Assembly: GCF_010548375.1 (NCBI RefSeq)
Contig: NZ_JAAGLY010000008.1
Location: 310,001-374,000 of the forward strand
Direction: 5' to 3'
Length of the DNA: 64,000 nucleotides
DNA from: Streptomyces sp. SID13726
Lineage (GTDB): Bacteria; Actinomycetota; Actinomycetes; Streptomycetales; Streptomycetaceae
Shown here: positions 41,585 to 50,601 of the stretch, one piece after another
How positions within the stretch are numbered: position 1 is the first letter of the stretch
How the letters are laid out: each line of letters opens with the position of its first letter
Notes under the pieces: model-generated
Databases searched by the model: none
What the model was told of the DNA's origin: nothing
The model's input: the letters and a program-made list of their open reading frames with translations, nothing else
Made by a program: the position numbers and the translations under genes

Positions 41585-42735
41585 TGGGTCACCCCGTACA
41601 GGGACAGCAGGTTCTTCATGCGCTCCTCGGCGAGCTTCGGGTCCGGGAACAGGCCCAGGCCGTCGGCGAGTTCGTAGGCGCGCGCGAAGTGCGGGAGGGA
41701 GCGGGCCGACTGGAGGCCGCCGACCATCGTGAAGTGCGACTGGTGGCCGGCCAGCCAGGCGAGGAAGACCACGCCCGTCTTGTAGAAGCGGGTCGGCGCC
41801 TGGAAGAGATGGCGGGACAACTCGACCGTGGGATCGAGGAGTTCGCGGAACCCCTTGGCGTCACCCGTGTCCAGCACCCGGACCGCCTCGGCCGCGAGCG
41901 GGCCCAGCGGGTCGAAGATGCCGAGCAGGGCGTGGCTGAAGCCCTGGTCGTCGCCCGCGATCAGCTCGGGGTAGTTGAAGTCGTCGCCGGTGTAGCAGCG
42001 GACGCCCTGCGGGAGCCTGCGGCGGATGTCGATCTCGCGCTGGGCCTCCAGGAGCGAGACCTTGATGCCGTCGACCTTGTCCGGGTGGGCGGCGATGACC
42101 TCCAGGAAGGTGTCGGTCGCCGCGTCCAGGTCGGACGAGCCCCAGTAGCCCTCCAACGCCGGGTCGAACATCGGGCCCAGCCAGTGCAGGACGACCGGCT
42201 CGGTGGCCTGGCGCAGCAGGTGGCCGTAGACCTCCAGGTAGTCCTCGGGGCTCTTGGCGGCCGCCGCGAGGGCGCGGGAGGCCATGAGGATGGCCTGGGC
42301 GCCGGACTCCTCGACGAGGGCGAGCTGCTCCTCGTAGGCGGCCCGGACCTCCGCGAGGGTCGCCGGGCCGGTGAGCTGGTCGGTGCCGACACCGCAGGCG
42401 ATGAGCCCGCCGACCGCCTTGGCCTCGGCGGCACTTCGGCGGATCAGCTCGGCCGCGCCCGCCCAGTCCAGGCCCATTCCGCGCTGGGCGGTGTCCATCG
42501 CCTCGGCGACCCCGAGTCCGTGCGACCACAGGTGGCGGCGGAAGGCGAGGGTGGCGTCCCAGTCGACGGCGGCCGGGGAGTCCGGCGTGGAGTCGGCGAA
42601 CGGGTCGGCGACGACATGGGCGGCCGAGAAGACCGTACGGGAGGTGAAGGGCGAGCCGGTGGTGACGGCGAGGGGTTCGAGGCGGGGTTCGTACGCCTTG
42701 AATCCCCCGTCGCCGGTGGGGAGTTGGATCGTCAC
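41581..42735 (-). CDS. DUF993 family dihydrodipicolinate-synthase-like protein
   Basis: A 384-residue TIM-barrel protein of DUF993, related to DHDPS/N-acetylneuraminate lyase aldolases. LIACGVGTDQL, VVLHWLGPMFDP and DGIKVSLLEAQREID (with a lysine placed like the Schiff-base lysine) are visible, as is the late HQSHFTMVGGLQSAR. GTG at 42735 overlaps the Gfo/Idh stop (GTGA). By context it should cleave or condense a keto-acid or keto-sugar produced by its neighbours; I know of no proven reaction for the family. Confidence 0.82.
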   Translation of the reverse strand: MTIQLPTGDGGFKAYEPRLEPLAVTTGSPFTSRTVFSAAHVVADPFADSTPDSPAAVDWDATLAFRRHLWSHGLGVAEAMDTAQRGMGLDWAGAAELIRRSAAEAKAVGGLIACGVGTDQLTGPATLAEVRAAYEEQLALVEESGAQAILMASRALAAAAKSPEDYLEVYGHLLRQATEPVVLHWLGPMFDPALEGYWGSSDLDAATDTFLEVIAAHPDKVDGIKVSLLEAQREIDIRRRLPQGVRCYTGDDFNYPELIAGDDQGFSHALLGIFDPLGPLAAEAVRVLDTGDAKGFRELLDPTVELSRHLFQAPTRFYKTGVVFLAWLAGHQSHFTMVGGLQSARSLPHFARAYELADGLGLFPDPKLAEERMKNLLSLYGVTQ

Positions 42736-43889
42736 AGCGCGATCTCCGGTACGTCGAGACGGCGGCCCTCGGCCGAGGACTTCAGGCCCAGTTCGGCGAG
42801 CTGGACACCGCGGGCGCCGGCGAGGAGGTCCCACTGGTAGGGGGCGTCGGCGTAGACGTGCTTGAGGAAGAGCTCCCACTGGGCCTTGAAGCCGTTGTCG
42901 AACTCGGCGTTGTCGGGCACCTCCTGCCACTGGTCGCGGAAGACCTCGGTGGCGGGGATGTCCGGGTTCCAGACCGGCTTCGGGGTGGCCGAGCGGTGCT
43001 GGACACGGCAGTTGCGCAGGCCCGCGACCGCGGAGCCCTCGGTGCCGTCGACCTGGAACTCGACGAGCTCGTCGCGGTTGACGCGGACGGCCCAGGAGGA
43101 GTTGATCTGGGCGATGGCGCCGCCGTCCAGCTCGAAGATGCCGTAGGCGGCGTCGTCGGCGGTGGCGTCGTAGGGCTTGTCGTTCTCGTCCCAGCGCTGC
43201 GGGACATGGGTGGCGGTGAGGGCCTGGACGGACTTCACTCGGCCGAAGAGCTCGTGGAGCACGTACTCCCAGTGCGGGAACATGTCGACAACGATGCCAC
43301 CGCCGTCCTCGGACCGGTAGTTCCAGCTCGGACGCTGGGCGGTCTGCCAGTCGCCCTCGAAGACCCAGTAGCCGAACTCGCCGCGGATCGAGAGGATGCG
43401 GCCGAAGAAGCCGCCGTCGATGAGGCGCTTCAGCTTGAGCAGGCCGGGGAGGAAGAGCTTGTCCTGGACGACGCCGTGCTTGATGCCGGCCGCGTTCGCG
43501 AGGCGGGCCAGCTCCAGGGCGCCCTCCAGGCCGGTGGCCGTGGGCTTCTCGGTGTAGATGTGCTTGCCGGCCGCGATCGCCTTCTTGATCGACTCCTCGC
43601 GCGCGGAGGTGACCTGGGCGTCGAAGTAGATCTCGACGGTCGGGTCGGCGAGGACGGCGTCCACGTCGGTCGAGATGTTGTCGAGGCGCAGACCGTGCTG
43701 CTCGGCGAGCGCCTTGAGGGCGTGCTCGCGGCGGCCGACGAGGATCGGCTCGGGCCACAGCACCGTGCCGTCGCCGAGGTCGAGACCGCCCTGCTCGCGG
43801 ATCGCGAGGATGGAGCGGACCAGGTGCTGGCGGTAGCCCATGCGCCCTGTCACACCGTTCATGGCGATACGCACCGTCTTGCGTGTCAC
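42732..43889 (-). CDS. Gfo/Idh/MocA family oxidoreductase
   Basis: A 385-residue NAD(P)-dependent dehydrogenase. The N terminus has a modified Rossmann start (RIAMNGVTGRMGYRQHL), and the family EKPTATGLEGALELA motif lies near 112-126 with the catalytic Lys. The GGGIVVDMFPHW segment supplies the conserved Asp and His of the active site. It is the first gene of a coupled unit with DUF993 and the isomerase. An inositol or sugar 2-dehydrogenase role would suit. A LacI-type operator lies about 65 bp upstream and matches one at the iol operon. Confidence 0.87.
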   Translation of the reverse strand: MTRKTVRIAMNGVTGRMGYRQHLVRSILAIREQGGLDLGDGTVLWPEPILVGRREHALKALAEQHGLRLDNISTDVDAVLADPTVEIYFDAQVTSAREESIKKAIAAGKHIYTEKPTATGLEGALELARLANAAGIKHGVVQDKLFLPGLLKLKRLIDGGFFGRILSIRGEFGYWVFEGDWQTAQRPSWNYRSEDGGGIVVDMFPHWEYVLHELFGRVKSVQALTATHVPQRWDENDKPYDATADDAAYGIFELDGGAIAQINSSWAVRVNRDELVEFQVDGTEGSAVAGLRNCRVQHRSATPKPVWNPDIPATEVFRDQWQEVPDNAEFDNGFKAQWELFLKHVYADAPYQWDLLAGARGVQLAELGLKSSAEGRRLDVPEIAL

Positions 43890-43953
43890 GTCATTCCCTT
43901 CGTAGGAGTCGTACGCGGTCGTGCGCGCCGCGCACGCTCCACTGATGAGCGTT

Positions 43954-43968
43954 ACAGCAAGCGCTTTC
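43954..43968. promoter_or_regulatory. LacI-type operator ACAGCAAGCGCTTTC
   Basis: ACAGCAAGCGCT with a TC two bases on is shared with the reverse complement of 19772-19787 in the iol promoter region. The core AAGCGCTT is palindromic. It lies between the divergent Gfo/Idh unit and the LacI gene at 44172, so it is the natural site for that protein. Confidence 0.65.
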
Positions 43969-44171
43969 TATCTAGGAAGAAGCTAGCCTCTGAGCAGCGG
44001 TCTGGACAAGAGCGCGAACGGTGTGAGTTGTTCGAGGGGGCGAACAACGGGGGTCGGGGGGCTTAAGGTCGGCTCGGAACCGGGCCCTGGGTGCCCGCGT
44101 GTACGACGGAGTACGACTGAGATGCGCCGAAGCGGGCTTGGGCCGCCGAGGCGCGCGACCGGAGGACGACG

Positions 44172-45218
44172 ATGACGGTGACCCTGGCGGACGTGGCGGC
44201 CCGCGCCCAGGTCTCCCCCGCGACGGTGTCGCGCGTACTGAACGGGAACTACCCCGTGGCCGCGACCACGCGTGAGCGGGTGCTGCGGGCCGTGGACGAG
44301 CTGGACTACGTGCTGAACGGTCCCGCGAGCGCGCTCGCCGCCGCCACGTCCGACCTGGTCGGCATCCTCGTCAACGACATCGCCGACCCCTTCTTCGGGA
44401 TCATGGCCGGAGCCATCCAGTCCGAGATCGGCGGTCCCGGCGGGCGTGCGGGGGGCGAGCGGCTGGGTGTGGTCTGCAACACGGGCGGGTCTCCGGAGCG
44501 CGAGCTGACGTATCTCACCCTGCTCCAGCGGCAGCGGGCGGCGGCCGTCGTCCTCACCGGTGGCGCGGTCGAGGACGCACCGCACCAGGCCGCGATGTCG
44601 GCGAAGCTGCGGAAGCTGGCGGACGCCGGGACACGGATCGTGCTGTGCGGGCGGCCGCCGGCGCCGGAGACGGGCGCCATCGCGCTGACCTTCGACAACC
44701 GCGGCGGCGGCAAGGAACTCACCGAGCACCTCATCGGACTCGGGCACCGGAAGCTCGGCTACATCGCGGGCCCGGAGGAGCGGACGACCACCCGGCACCG
44801 GTTGGAGGGGCACCGGGCGGCCCTCGACGCACACGGGATCACCGAGGACCCGCGCTGGACCGTCCATGGGCGCTACGACCGACGGTCCGGATACGAGGCC
44901 ACGCTGGAGCTGCTCCGGCGGGACCCGTCCCTGACGGCCGTGGTCGCCGCGAACGACTCCGTCGCGCTCGGCGCCTGCGCGGCCCTGCGGGACTCCGGAC
45001 TGCGCATCCCGGAGGACGTCTCCGTCGCCGGCTTCGACGACCTGCCCTTCAGCATCGACGCGGTACCCGCCCTGACGACCGTACGGCTGCCGCTGGCGGA
45101 GGCGGGCGCCCGGGCGGGACGGATCGCGATGGGACGCGAGGAGCCTCCGCCGGGGGGGATCGCGACGGTTCGGGGGGAGCTGATGGTGCGGGGGTCTTCG
45201 GGAGCGCCTCGGGTTTGA
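44172..45218 (+). CDS. LacI-family transcriptional regulator
   Basis: A 348-residue LacI repressor. The N-terminal HTH is TLADVAARAQVSPATVSRVL, the hinge region follows at about 45-60, and the effector domain has DLVGILVNDIADPFFG, GHRKLGYIAGP, VAANDSVALGACAA and VAGFDDLPFS. ATG at 44172 has GGAGG six bases upstream. It is divergent from the Gfo/Idh-DUF993-isomerase unit and probably controls it through 43954-43968. The matching site at the iol operon suggests a wider regulon. Confidence 0.88.
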   Translation: MTVTLADVAARAQVSPATVSRVLNGNYPVAATTRERVLRAVDELDYVLNGPASALAAATSDLVGILVNDIADPFFGIMAGAIQSEIGGPGGRAGGERLGVVCNTGGSPERELTYLTLLQRQRAAAVVLTGGAVEDAPHQAAMSAKLRKLADAGTRIVLCGRPPAPETGAIALTFDNRGGGKELTEHLIGLGHRKLGYIAGPEERTTTRHRLEGHRAALDAHGITEDPRWTVHGRYDRRSGYEATLELLRRDPSLTAVVAANDSVALGACAALRDSGLRIPEDVSVAGFDDLPFSIDAVPALTTVRLPLAEAGARAGRIAMGREEPPPGGIATVRGELMVRGSSGAPRV

Positions 45219-45728
45219 CGGGGGTGGGGGGTGGGGGTGCGTGCGAGGGGCGGGGGCTGGTGCTGGGCCGGTGGGCTTGAGGACGGGGGCTGTCGTTGAG
45301 GGCGGAGCCTGTGAGCCGGGGGCCAGCGCTTGGGGCTGGGCCCGAGGACCGAGGGCTTGTGCTGGGGGCCGAACCCGAGGGCCCGGAGCCAGCGCCGGGG
45401 GGTGATCATGCGGACCGGGGCCACCGCCGACACCCGAGCGCAACGACCCGAGAACCACCATCCCCGGGGCCAGGCCCGATGGCCGGGAGCCGGTGCCAGA
45501 AGCCAGGCCCGAGGACCGGTGGCCGCCGCCGAGGACCGGTGGCCGCCGCCGAGGGCCGGGCCGCCGCCGACACCCGAGCCCGGCAGCCAAGGGCCACCGC
45601 CAGCGGGCGGACCCGCCGATCGGGGGCCCGGCGCCAAGAGCCTAGGCCGACGGCCGAGAGCCGCGCCCGACACCCGAACCCCCACCAGACACCCCACCCC
45701 CGGACCACCCCGGCCCAGGCGGCCCACC
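45219..45728. repeat. Low-complexity, degenerate repeat stretch without a gene
   Basis: I find no credible gene here. The sequence is a patchwork of GGGC/GGCC-rich words such as GAGGACCG and GGGGCC. It includes one clear tandem pair, GAGGACCGGTGGCCGCCGCC at 45511-45530 and 45531-45550, plus a decayed third copy. It looks like an expanding and decaying repeat between two 3' ends. Confidence 0.7.
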
Positions 45729-47444
45729 TCACCGCCGCCTGAATCGCAGCAGCGCCGCCTGTAGGGGTAGTTCGTGGCAGGACGCGAAGTCGAAGCCGGC
45801 TTCGGAGAGCAGGTGGCGGTAGTGGGATTCCGTGCGTTCGCGGCCGCCTACGTTGCACAGCATGTGGACGTCCCAGGCGACGGCGAGGGAGAGGCGGGTG
45901 TCGGAGGGGAGGAGGCGTTCGATGACGAGGAGTTCGGTGCCGGAGGCCATCGCTTCGGCGCACCGGCGCAGGATGGCCAGGCAGCGGGCGTCGTCCCAGT
46001 CGTGCAGGACGCGGGACAGGACGTACAGGTCGCCGCCGTCGGGGACCCCGGTCGTGAAGTCGCCCGCCACGAACCGGCAGCGGTCCGCCAGGCCGGCCGC
46101 GGCGAACGCCTTCTCCGCCGACTCCACCGCGTGCGGCTGCTCCAGCAGGACGCCCTGGAGGTGCGGGGCCGCGCGCAGCAGACGGCCGAGGAGTTCGCCG
46201 TTGCCGCCCGCGATGTCGACCACCACCTCGTGGGCGGCCAGGTCCACCAGCCCGGCCACGGGGGCGAACATCGGCGCGCTCGCCGCCATCGCCCGGTCGA
46301 AGAGGTCGGCGAGTTCCGGGTGGCGCGCGAAGTACGCGAAATGATGCTCGCCGAAGAGCCGCGCGAACGCCTCCTCCCCGGTCCGCACCGAGTGCAGCAG
46401 CCGCCCGAAGGAACGGTAGAACGGGCCGCCGTAGAGCAGCGCGAGCGGCTGGAAGGAGTCGTCGGTCCCGGTGCGCAGCGGTCCGCCCAGCTCCGTGAGG
46501 TGATACGAGCCGTCCGGGTCCGCCGCCACCAGGCCGAGCCCGGCGAGATAGCGCAGCAGCCGTCCGAGGCTGTCGGTGTGACAGCCGGTGAGCCCGGCGA
46601 GGAGCGTGAGGTCGGCGCCGGGGTGGGTGTCCAGGTGCCCGGCGAGCCGGATCGAGGCGGCCACACCGATCGCCTGGGTGGTCCAGGCGCCGGTCATCAG
46701 CTGGAGCAGCCGGTCCCGGGGATGGGCGCCGGGCATCTGCGGGTGCCCGTCGCCGGTCCTTCCCTCCCCCTCCGCCGAGCGGCGCAGGTGGGCGGCGAGG
46801 AGTTCGGGGTGGCGGCCGGGGACGTAGAGCTCGATGCGGTGGTCGCCGGTGCGGAAGTAGAGCACGGTGGAGTTCTCGTGCGGGTTGTGGCCGCCGCTGT
46901 CGGCGAGGCAGCCCGCCCGGTCGAGGAGCAGGGCCGTCAGTCCGTGCAGGAGCACGGGCGTGGGGTCCACGACCTCGAACGCGGTGTGCGCCTCGTGCCC
47001 GGCCGCGCGCTCGGCCGCCGCCACGGTCGCGAGGTCCGAGCCGGGCGGCACCTCCAGGGCGAAGATCTCGATCTCCCCGCACCCGCCCGGGGTGTCCGGC
47101 ACCGACGCCCGCAGAATCCCGACCGGGAGGCTGCCCGCCGGCCGGCCGTAACGCTGGGCGAGCCGGCCGCGGACGACCACGCTCGGGGTCAACTCGGTTC
47201 CGCGCAGCCCCCGTTCGGCCAACTCCTCGCACAGTCCCGCGAGCGTCCGCGGGAAGACGAGCAGAGCGGTGTGGGCCAGCCGGATCCGGCCGCCGAGCTC
47301 CTGCCGCTCCTGTGCGGTGAGGGCGGGCAGCAGGACGTCGAGGGCGCTTGCCGTGTCGTTTCGGCGGACGAACTCGGCTGCCTGCTCGATGCGGTCGAGG
47401 TCCGCCGGGGGAAGGCAACGCTGCGACGCCGAGGCGATGGGCAT
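45729..47444 (-). CDS. Two-domain protein with C-terminal SAM-dependent O-methyltransferase
   Basis: A 571-residue protein. The C-terminal 330 or so residues are a small-molecule O-methyltransferase: a winged-helix dimerisation part (about 245-340), then VVVDIAGGNGELLGRLL near 405 as SAM motif I, and LYVLSRVLHDWDD with the catalytic-type His. The first 240 or so residues form a separate domain I do not recognise (IRLAHTALLVFPRTLAGLCE, then GEIEIFALEVPPGS, then NSTVLYFRTGDHRIELYVPG). ATG at 47444 has GAGGA upstream. It follows the PHBH-like hydroxylase gene, so the pair may hydroxylate and then methylate an aromatic metabolite. The upstream stretch has 16-bp direct repeats. Confidence 0.8.
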   Translation of the reverse strand: MPIASASQRCLPPADLDRIEQAAEFVRRNDTASALDVLLPALTAQERQELGGRIRLAHTALLVFPRTLAGLCEELAERGLRGTELTPSVVVRGRLAQRYGRPAGSLPVGILRASVPDTPGGCGEIEIFALEVPPGSDLATVAAAERAAGHEAHTAFEVVDPTPVLLHGLTALLLDRAGCLADSGGHNPHENSTVLYFRTGDHRIELYVPGRHPELLAAHLRRSAEGEGRTGDGHPQMPGAHPRDRLLQLMTGAWTTQAIGVAASIRLAGHLDTHPGADLTLLAGLTGCHTDSLGRLLRYLAGLGLVAADPDGSYHLTELGGPLRTGTDDSFQPLALLYGGPFYRSFGRLLHSVRTGEEAFARLFGEHHFAYFARHPELADLFDRAMAASAPMFAPVAGLVDLAAHEVVVDIAGGNGELLGRLLRAAPHLQGVLLEQPHAVESAEKAFAAAGLADRCRFVAGDFTTGVPDGGDLYVLSRVLHDWDDARCLAILRRCAEAMASGTELLVIERLLPSDTRLSLAVAWDVHMLCNVGGRERTESHYRHLLSEAGFDFASCHELPLQAALLRFRRR

Positions 47445-47517
47445 GAAGATCCTCTGATGAATCGTGGGTGCGGGAGGTGGGGGACGTACGGGAAGAGGGG
47501 CGCTTGTGGGCGGCCTA

Positions 47518-47548
47518 CGGCATACCTGGCTGGCGGCATACGTGGCTG
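47518..47548. repeat. Direct repeat of 15 bp, 16-bp period, between hydroxylase and methyltransferase
   Basis: CGGCATACCTGGCTG (47518-47532) and CGGCATACGTGGCTG (47534-47548) differ at one base. They lie about 75-105 bp before the methyltransferase start. Close direct repeats in such a place are typical of activator sites for secondary-metabolite genes. Confidence 0.55.
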
Positions 47549-47621
47549 ACGGTCGGCACGGCGTATGGCGTACGGCCGCACGATCGTCGTCGGACAAGGA
47601 CGCGAGGGTCCCTGACAGGCC

Positions 47622-48830
47622 CTAGACGCCTACGTAGTTGTCGGCGAAGGAGTGCTGCTGGACCGTCGACGTGCGCAGGCTCTCCAGGCGGGAGTCGCGC
47701 AGGGCGCGGAGGAAGCGGGACTCCTCGTCGTCCCCGGCGGGCGCGTGCAGCAGGCCGATCATCCAGTGGGAGAACTCCTGGGCCCGCCAGATCCTCGGCA
47801 GACAGGTGGCCGAGTAGCGGGCCAGCGGCTCCTCGTCGCCCTGGTGGAGCGCGGCGGCGAAGGCCCGGGCCAGGGTCTCGGCCGCCATGACGGCGAGGTT
47901 GGCGCCCTTGGCCGCCGAGGGGCTGATGAGGCCCGCCGCGTCACCGGCCAGGAACAGGCGGCCGTACTGCATGGGGTCCAGTACGTCGGACTCCAGGTCG
48001 ACCACGGCACGCTCCAGGACGGGTCCGCGGCGCAGCGGGCCGAATCGTTCCGCCCGCATCCTGAGGTCGAGTTCGTCCCAGACGGCCGCGTCGGTCCAGG
48101 CGTCCGGGTCGGTGCCCGGTTCGCACTGGAGGTAGTAGCGGGTGACGGAGGGGGTGCGGGCCATGTGTCCCGCGAAGCCGCGGTCGTGCACCGCGTAGGT
48201 GACCGCGGGCAGGGCGGGCGGTGTCTCGACGAGCAGGGCGAGCCAGGACACCCCGTGCCGGCGCCGGTGCGAGCGCACCGCCCCGGCCGGGAGCTGTCGG
48301 CGGCACACCCCGTGCCGGCCGTCGCATCCGGCGACGTAGCGGCCCGTGAGGCGGTACGGCGTCCCGTCCGCGCGGTGTGCGACGAGCCAGGGCCGCTCGC
48401 CGTCCAGGCCGTCGAGGCCGCCCGTCTCGCTCACCGGTGTGTCGAACCGCAGGTCGCCGCCGCGGGCCAGGAACTCGGCGACCAGGTCGGTCACCAACTC
48501 CTGCTGCGGGTAGACGGTGTGGGCCTCTCCTCTGCCGAGGCCGTCGTACTGGAGGGCGAACTCGCCGCGCTCGGTGCGGAAGACGCAGGTGCCGTGCTGT
48601 CGGCCGCGGGCCCGGAGTCCGGTGCCGAGGCCGTTGTCGACGAGGACGCGGACCGTTTCGGCGGCCAGGAAGCCTGCTCTGGCGCGCTGTTCGACGTGTG
48701 CGCGGCTTTGCCGCTCCACGATCAGACAGTCGACACCGGCCGCCAGCAGCAGGTTGCCGAGCACCAGCCCGGCGGGGCCGGCACCGACGATCAGTACCGT
48801 CGCCCCGTCCGCGGAGGAGCGTTTTTCCAC
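47622..48830 (-). CDS. FAD-dependent aromatic hydroxylase, p-hydroxybenzoate hydroxylase family
   Basis: A 402-residue class A flavoprotein monooxygenase. FAD-binding motifs are VLIVGAGPAGLVLGNLLL (near 12-29) and GRLFLAGDAAGLISPSAAKG (near 285), and the PHBH-specific stretch VTRYYLQCEPGTDPDAW is present. It should insert one oxygen into a phenolic ring with NAD(P)H. The usual His after GDAA is replaced by Gly, so the substrate may differ from 4-hydroxybenzoate. GTG at 48830 has GGAGA upstream. It precedes the methyltransferase gene on the same strand, 177 bp apart. Confidence 0.88.
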   Translation of the reverse strand: MEKRSSADGATVLIVGAGPAGLVLGNLLLAAGVDCLIVERQSRAHVEQRARAGFLAAETVRVLVDNGLGTGLRARGRQHGTCVFRTERGEFALQYDGLGRGEAHTVYPQQELVTDLVAEFLARGGDLRFDTPVSETGGLDGLDGERPWLVAHRADGTPYRLTGRYVAGCDGRHGVCRRQLPAGAVRSHRRRHGVSWLALLVETPPALPAVTYAVHDRGFAGHMARTPSVTRYYLQCEPGTDPDAWTDAAVWDELDLRMRAERFGPLRRGPVLERAVVDLESDVLDPMQYGRLFLAGDAAGLISPSAAKGANLAVMAAETLARAFAAALHQGDEEPLARYSATCLPRIWRAQEFSHWMIGLLHAPAGDDEESRFLRALRDSRLESLRTSTVQQHSFADNYVGV

Positions 48831-48998
48831 CTTGTTCTCCAGCTCTCTGATGATCAGTGACGATTCAAGCAGGATGTGGAGAACCGGTGAATGGGTGCCG
48901 TTGATCCGAATGGTGCACGGTGCGGGCCGGGTTGACGTGCCGCTCGCTCCCTACCTGGCGCGATGTCGATTTCGGCCTCTTGGCGCAAAAGTGCCGTT

Positions 48999-49598
48999 TC
49001 ACCCGTTCGGGGAACCCGAGGCCTCTCTCGCCGCCCGCTCCACACGCCCGCGATGCCCCGCCCACCAATCCCCGTCCCCCGTCGGCAGGTTGTCGCCGGG
49101 CCCCCTCAAGCCGACCTCCCCGTCGACCAGTTCACGGACGATGTCGGCGTGGCCCGCGTGGCGGTGGGTCTCGCCGATCATGTGAACGACCAGGCGGTGC
49201 AGGGTGATCTCGCCGTACGGCTCGAAGGGGATCCGGCCGAGCGCGTCGAGCGGCAACGCCGAGATCGTCTCGTCGGCGTGGGCGCAGGCGCGGCGGTAGG
49301 TGTCCACGATCCGCTCGCGGGACTCCTCGGGGGTGGCCCACAGATCGGCGTTCGGTTCCTTCGTCGCGCCGGTGACCCACAACGGCGGGGCGTCCGGGAA
49401 CGGCCTGCCGAAGGTCTCGCCGAAGTACAGCGCCTCCGCGCCGGTGAGGTGCTTGACCAGGCCCAGGAGGTTGGTGCCGGTCGGGGTCAGGGGGCGGCGG
49501 ACGTCGTACTCCGACAAGCCCTCCAGCTTCAGGAGTACGGCGGCGCGGGCGTCCTGGAGATAGAAGCGGAGGTCGGCGCCGGGGTCGGTTCCAGTCAT
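48999..49598 (-). CDS. DinB family protein (DUF664)
   Basis: A 199-residue four-helix protein of the DinB/YfiT group. The three probable metal-binding histidines lie in GLVKHLTGAEALYF (near 50) and VVHMIGETHRHAGHADI (near 140-155). Members are metal-dependent and often mycothiol- or bacillithiol-linked transferases, but the substrate here is unknown. ATG at 49598. It converges with nothing close and stands alone. Confidence 0.87.
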   Translation of the reverse strand: MTGTDPGADLRFYLQDARAAVLLKLEGLSEYDVRRPLTPTGTNLLGLVKHLTGAEALYFGETFGRPFPDAPPLWVTGATKEPNADLWATPEESRERIVDTYRRACAHADETISALPLDALGRIPFEPYGEITLHRLVVHMIGETHRHAGHADIVRELVDGEVGLRGPGDNLPTGDGDWWAGHRGRVERAAREASGSPNG

Positions 49599-49695
49599 GG
49601 GCTCAGTCTGTCGGCGGAGGGATCTGTGTCCACCGAATTCGGGGGCACCGCGTCCCCGGGCGCCCGATGTCAGTGGGCCGTTCTATCGTCCCGGC

Positions 49696-50478
49696 ATGGT
49701 GTTCTCGCTGCCCGATGGGCTGCCTTCGGGGCGGTTCGAGCGGTGGGGGTCGGTGGAGGTGTGGGTCTCCGGCGAACTCCCTGACGATGTGGATGAGTTG
49801 TGGGTCCGGCTGCTCGGGCGGGCCGGGGTCACCGGGCTTTATCCGCACCTGTGCCGGCCCGGGTCGCCGGTGCGGCCCGTGGATCCGGGGGCCGCCGACG
49901 CCGTAGACCTGGAAGGGGTGTTGGCCGCCGACTTCGCGGAGTACCGGCGGCGGCGGTTGCCGTTCTGGAGCGCACCCGCCTCCGTGGAGGTGCCGGAGGA
50001 CGTCGAGCCCTGGCCGCACGATCCGGGGCCGCCGTTCACGCGCTGGCCGGGGCTCGCGCCCGCGGTCCCGGACTCCGGGGCCGGTCCGACGCCCGAGGAG
50101 GCCGCGGCGCGTACCGTCGCCGACCTGCTGTGCGCCGAGCCGTACGCCGCGTCGCTCGCCCTCGCCCTCGTCCCGGCCCGGCGCTCAGCCGACGTCCCGG
50201 CCGTGGCGGGCTGGTCGCGCGGTGGGCCGTTGCCGCTGCTGGGCGCCCTGTTGCGGAGCTGGGAGGAGCGGTTCGGGGCCCGGGTCGTGGCCGCGTACGG
50301 CGGTGAGCTGCATGTCTCCGTGGCCCGGCCGCCCCTCGACCCGGCCCACGCGGAACTGCTCGCGCTGGAGCACGTGCTGACCACCGCGGACAACATCGTG
50401 GACGATCCGCCGACCCCGTTCCTGGAGTACGCGAGGGAGCTTGTCGGGCGGACGGACTGGCGGTTCTGGTGGGACTAG
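49696..50478 (+). CDS. DUF4253 domain-containing protein
   Basis: A 260-residue soluble protein. The C-terminal 110 or so residues match DUF4253: LALVPARRSADVPAVAGW, then LLGALLRSWEERFGARVV, then TADNIVDD and a final YARELVGRTDWRFWWD. The N-terminal half is not recognisable. No enzymatic motif is visible. ATG at 49696 begins with MVFSLPDGLP; longer frames upstream lack support. The family has no known function. Confidence 0.8.
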   Translation: MVFSLPDGLPSGRFERWGSVEVWVSGELPDDVDELWVRLLGRAGVTGLYPHLCRPGSPVRPVDPGAADAVDLEGVLAADFAEYRRRRLPFWSAPASVEVPEDVEPWPHDPGPPFTRWPGLAPAVPDSGAGPTPEEAAARTVADLLCAEPYAASLALALVPARRSADVPAVAGWSRGGPLPLLGALLRSWEERFGARVVAAYGGELHVSVARPPLDPAHAELLALEHVLTTADNIVDDPPTPFLEYARELVGRTDWRFWWD

Positions 50479-50601
50479 GGACCAGAGAACCGGGCTCGCG
50501 AACCGGTCACCGGGCCCGCACCGATGAGTTCCGCACCCCGGCCCGGTCTGTACTGCCGTAATCACCCCAGTGGGAAACGACAAGGAACTGGAGTACATCC
50601 C

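Noticed and set aside
42732..43889. Calling the Gfo/Idh gene iolG
   Set aside because: The family is broad and the gene lies 24 kb from the iol operon; the shared operator is suggestive but not enough for the name.
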